Of a stretch of 48,856 nt of DNA, positions 45,415-48,856 are shown piece after piece. The position numbers and the translations under genes were made by a program. The stretch covers positions 1 through 48,856 of the forward strand of contig JAIRWY010000037.1 in NCBI GenBank assembly GCA_031268675.1, read 5' to 3'. Below the pieces are notes generated by a model. The model ran no database searches and was not told where the DNA came from. It worked only from the letters and a program-made list of their open reading frames with translations. The stretch is from Candidatus Ancillula glyptotermitis. Lineage in GTDB: Bacteria; Actinomycetota; Actinomycetes; Actinomycetales; Bifidobacteriaceae. How positions within the stretch are numbered: position 1 is the first letter of the stretch; each line of letters begins with the position of its first letter.

Positions 45415-45440
45415 CAAGCGGGGGGGGGGGGTGCTATAAT
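45411..45440 (+). promoter_or_regulatory. Promoter of the downstream surface-protein gene with a poly-G (G12) spacer
   Basis: TTGACA (45411-45416) - AGC-G12-TGC (45417-45434, 18 nt; G tract 45420-45431) - TATAAT (45435-45440). Confidence 0.85.
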
Positions 45441-45471
45441 AGAAGAAATTCATGTTAAGGAGATGTGGTTG

Positions 45472-48400
45472 ATGGACAAGAACGCGTATAGAAATAGCAA
45501 ACTAGTTGAAAAAAACAGTGCGGAAAATAGTGCGGAAAACAGTGCAAGCCGTAAACAACTTGCGCAAGACAATCTGCACGTTGCTAAATCTAGTACAAGT
45601 ATAAAAAAGCGCGCCAAAAACAGCTTACAGAAGAAGGATATGCGTAATTTTCGCAATTTTCATGCAAAAATTACTCCGCTTATTGCTGTATTTGCATTAG
45701 TTGCATTTTCCATCTTCACATTTATAAAACTACCAGCATTTGCACAAAACAGCGCGCAAGATCTGAATAAAACTGAAGTTTTATGCGGCGATTCTGCTGA
45801 TCCTGTTGAGCATGAGCAAGATAATAGCACGCAAAGCGTACCTTCAAATCAACAAGTTTCATCAAGCGGACAAAACGCTCAAACTGCGCAAAATCAACAA
45901 GAGCAAGATAATTGCGTGCAAACTCATTCTGCTGGGCAAGATTTGGAGTCAAATAGCCATATAACGCATTTAAACACGCAAAATAGCGCGCAAGTACCTT
46001 CACGTGTGCAAAGTACTACTATAACACCTCAAGCGAGTACAGGCGCAAATATAGACTTGTCTGATACTACAATAGCTAATGGAACAGAAGGCGATGGTTG
46101 GTCGTATACAGACGGCGTGTACACAATCAACAGCGATGCAACCGCAGACGCAAACCTCACAATTTCAGGTACAACCACGAATAAGAGGGTAGTTGTTGCA
46201 AGTGGTAATGCTACGGTGACGCTGAACGGGGCTAGTATAACATCAAGTTCTGATTCGCCGATAACCCTAAGTAGTGGTGCGAATTTGACGCTGAAATTAA
46301 GTGGTAGTAATACATTAACTTCAGATGACAGAGTGCGTGCAGGGCTAAATGTGCCAGATGGTGCAACTCTAACTATAACTAGCGCAACTGGTAATGGAAC
46401 TAGCGCAGAAGGTAGTTTGACTGCAACTGGCGGTGAGTATGGCGCTGGTATTGGTGGCGGATATAGTGAAACTTTTGGAACAATAATCATCAGTGGCGGA
46501 ACTATACATGCCACTGGAATGTGTAACGGCGGAGCTGGAATTGGCGGAGGTGTCTTAGGTGACGGTGGTACAATCAATATCTCAGGTGGAACAATAATTG
46601 CAATTAATGGTGGTTTTGCAAGCGCTATTGGTGGAGGATATAATGCTTCTGGTGGTTCAACCACAATCTCAGGTGGCACGATTATAGCAATAGGCGGTGA
46701 AGTTGGAAAAGGCAATGCAAGTGGCACAACCATCTCAGAACACCCCGTAATCCTTGCGCCAGATGGCATCAATGGTAAAGAAGCAAGTGATACAAACCGC
46801 GCAAACGGCATACTAATAGGCTTAGATGTATCAATTGACACCTCAGGAACCCCAATAACCGTCACCATCAACGCAGACATGACGATCCCAAGCGGTGCTA
46901 ATTTTCAGGTACCAGAAGGCGTAAAAGTAGTTGTTCCAGAAGATAAAACTCTAACTGTTGCTGGTGGTGGAACAATAACAGTTGCAGAAGGTGGACAAGT
47001 TATAAATAACGGAATAGTTACTGATAAATTCAGCGGCTCTGAAGTATCTGCACTAACTTTTGCAAGCAAAACAAGCACAAGCATAACTATAAACCCAACA
47101 ACTTTGTTGTCTACAACTGAACAAGATATAGAATATGCAATATCTACAACTAATGAACTTCCAACAGGCGAAACAGATTTGCATTCAACAACTTCTGAAG
47201 GTACTATTACAATTGAAGATGGCAAAGTGTCGTTTACTGGTCTCAATTCAGACACCCAGTATTATATCTTCGCTCGCGCAAAAGAAAACACCACGCATAA
47301 AGCAGGTACAGCAAAACAACTAGGAGTTAAAACAGCTGCACAAGTTGCATATACAAATTCTGATGACACTGGACACAGTGCAACTCCTTGGTGGACTTTT
47401 AATTCAGAAACTGGCACACTTACCATCAACCTTGAGAATGTATATACAACAACTGGAAATCCAAGTGTTGAAGTTGTTGGTGATGCATGTGGTGGATCGG
47501 ACGATAAAGGTGCTGAAAGTGTATGCCGCTTAAGTATACAACATGTTGTATTTACTAATGTTGATGATCATGTGACCAATTTGAGTATAGGAGCAAAAGC
47601 ATTTCAACAATTTCCTGTTAGTGGTACCAATGCAACACTCACTTCAGTGGTGTTCCCTTCTACTCTAACTAGCTTGAACATAAGAGAAAGGGCATTTCAA
47701 CAAGGTTATTCTGACTCGCTTGCTTCAGTCTCGTTCCCTACCTCTCTAACAACGTTAACCATAGGAAACCTTGCATTCTACCAAGGTACTTATACTGGCA
47801 CCTTACTTGAATCTGTCACATTTCCTGCTTCTCTAACAACCTTAACTATAGGAGATACCGCATTTGGTCAATATTCTGAAAGTGGCAACACTGCCTTCAA
47901 ATACGCATTCTTGCCGTCCAGTCATCTACCAGCAAACACAACCGTTGCATCTAATGCATTCACAAGTGGAAAACCTATCTACTGGCTAGGTGAAGATGGC
48001 GCATCTTTCTGTGTCTCGCCAACTGGAGGCGCAGGATCTAGTCCAGCCTTAACACAACTACCTCTAGTGCAGATTACCACCAATTATGTAAGTGATACAT
48101 TAAGTTTGCCTAAAGGAGATGCTGTTCCTTTCACAAATGTACAAGCAGTATACGGAGGTGGAGAAAACCAGCCAAGATTTCCTGCTGTATCTGGCACTGT
48201 TCCTCTTTCTCCAACAACTTCAGATGAACTAGACTTTACCAATTACAAGATTTTGTCAACAGTTAGTGGAGGACCAGATGCAGGTGCAACAATCACTGGT
48301 AATTCTATTAGATTTCTAACTGCAGGTGAGCATACAGTTACTCTTTCAGTTCCTGGATTTTCTAATGCTACTAAAGTCTTTATTGTAAATGTCACTGGAG

Positions 48401-48856
48401 ACTGGGGTATCAAGCAAATCATGGCAACTGTTGACTATGCAAACGAAACACTTGAAAATGTAACTGCAAGTGGAGATGATGAAGAAACAATTCAAGATGA
48501 TGGAAGTTATTTCATAAATCATACAATTTGTAAAGATGATGAAGATGCTTATTTAACAGGAGCTCAATTAAAAACCGCAGATTCTTTAACTGAGTACATC
48601 ACAAGTTCGTCGCAAAATCTAACTCTTACTCACTGTGATACGGGATCAGATCATACAATTGGTATACAAACTTTCACTCTTCCAGCCCGCCCATCTGCGC
48701 CAACACAAGGCGAAAACACCTTCCAAGTTACAGGAGCACATGTATACACAGATGAATACGAAACACTTGCTATTCAACCAGGTTATGAATATTACAAGTT
48801 GAGCAGTTCAGCTGGTTCTGAAGATACTTGCTCAAACACAACAACTGGTTATACAC
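45472..48856 (+). CDS. Large surface protein, truncated by the window end: signal/TM, Q/N/S-rich linker, GAGIGGG carbohydrate-binding-like repeats, BspA-like LRR
   Basis: AAGGAG at 45457-45462, ATG at 45472 (in-frame alternatives ATG 45463, TTG 45469). My translation is open to 48856 with no stop. TM ITPLIAVFALVAFSIFTFIKLPAFAQ; GEYGAGIGGGYSETFGTIIISGGTIHATGMCNGGAGIGGGVLGDGGTINISGGTI; LTSVVFPSTLTSLNIRERAFQQG...LASVSFPTSLTTLTIGNLAFYQG...LESVTFPASLTTLTIGDTAFGQ. Confidence 0.9.
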   Translation, partial: MDKNAYRNSKLVEKNSAENSAENSASRKQLAQDNLHVAKSSTSIKKRAKNSLQKKDMRNFRNFHAKITPLIAVFALVAFSIFTFIKLPAFAQNSAQDLNKTEVLCGDSADPVEHEQDNSTQSVPSNQQVSSSGQNAQTAQNQQEQDNCVQTHSAGQDLESNSHITHLNTQNSAQVPSRVQSTTITPQASTGANIDLSDTTIANGTEGDGWSYTDGVYTINSDATADANLTISGTTTNKRVVVASGNATVTLNGASITSSSDSPITLSSGANLTLKLSGSNTLTSDDRVRAGLNVPDGATLTITSATGNGTSAEGSLTATGGEYGAGIGGGYSETFGTIIISGGTIHATGMCNGGAGIGGGVLGDGGTINISGGTIIAINGGFASAIGGGYNASGGSTTISGGTIIAIGGEVGKGNASGTTISEHPVILAPDGINGKEASDTNRANGILIGLDVSIDTSGTPITVTINADMTIPSGANFQVPEGVKVVVPEDKTLTVAGGGTITVAEGGQVINNGIVTDKFSGSEVSALTFASKTSTSITINPTTLLSTTEQDIEYAISTTNELPTGETDLHSTTSEGTITIEDGKVSFTGLNSDTQYYIFARAKENTTHKAGTAKQLGVKTAAQVAYTNSDDTGHSATPWWTFNSETGTLTINLENVYTTTGNPSVEVVGDACGGSDDKGAESVCRLSIQHVVFTNVDDHVTNLSIGAKAFQQFPVSGTNATLTSVVFPSTLTSLNIRERAFQQGYSDSLASVSFPTSLTTLTIGNLAFYQGTYTGTLLESVTFPASLTTLTIGDTAFGQYSESGNTAFKYAFLPSSHLPANTTVASNAFTSGKPIYWLGEDGASFCVSPTGGAGSSPALTQLPLVQITTNYVSDTLSLPKGDAVPFTNVQAVYGGGENQPRFPAVSGTVPLSPTTSDELDFTNYKILSTVSGGPDAGATITGNSIRFLTAGEHTVTLSVPGFSNATKVFIVNVTGDWGIKQIMATVDYANETLENVTASGDDEETIQDDGSYFINHTICKDDEDAYLTGAQLKTADSLTEYITSSSQNLTLTHCDTGSDHTIGIQTFTLPARPSAPTQGENTFQVTGAHVYTDEYETLAIQPGYEYYKLSSSAGSEDTCSNTTTGYT

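Noticed and set aside
46029-46880. Minus-strand ORFs 46029-46880 (283 aa) and 46905-47255
   Set aside because: Proline/isoleucine/valine-rich shadow frames antisense to the Gly-rich repeats of the + strand gene.
1-48856. tRNA/rRNA genes, prophage or complete insertion sequences
   Set aside because: I saw no cloverleaf/rRNA signatures, integrase/transposase ORFs or terminal inverted repeats with target duplications.

Overview
The window is a low-GC surface-protein locus with every credible gene on the + strand. (1) Positions ~1-1700 are intergenic DNA packed with at least 13 short hairpins of two related sequence types, plus segmental direct repeats and an A-rich low-complexity block. (2) 1924-3384 encodes a secreted GLUG-repeat-like protein, followed by a good rho-independent terminator. 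(3) 3832-5853 encodes a membrane-tethered YtcJ-like amidohydrolase with an apparent C-terminal copper-amine-oxidase-N-like domain. (4) One uninterrupted ~39.4 kb ORF (6028-45414, 13,128 aa) encodes a giant multidomain surface protein: N-terminal signal/TM, beta-helix-like and GxGIGGG stretches, two ALK/LTK-type glycine-rich domains, many Ig-like modules, InlB/Listeria-Bacteroides-type repeats, and a C-terminal TM anchor with a non-canonical ISPTG motif. (5) A second large surface-protein gene (45472 to beyond the window end) has GAGIGGG carbohydrate-binding-like repeats and a BspA-like LRR region. It is absent from the supplied ORF track, apparently because it has no stop in the window. The most striking signal is that the giant gene and the next gene each have a perfect TTGACA/TATAAT promoter whose 18-nt spacer is almost entirely a poly-G tract (G11 and G12). 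These are the only long G runs I saw in the window, and they suggest slipped-strand phase variation of spacer length. The second such promoter overlaps the giant gene's stop codon. The hairpin array shows compensatory base-pair changes and deserves separate study. The organism cannot be fixed from the sequence alone; a Gram-positive, possibly actinobacterial, host is plausible. Domain names come from motif recognition by eye, not database searches.
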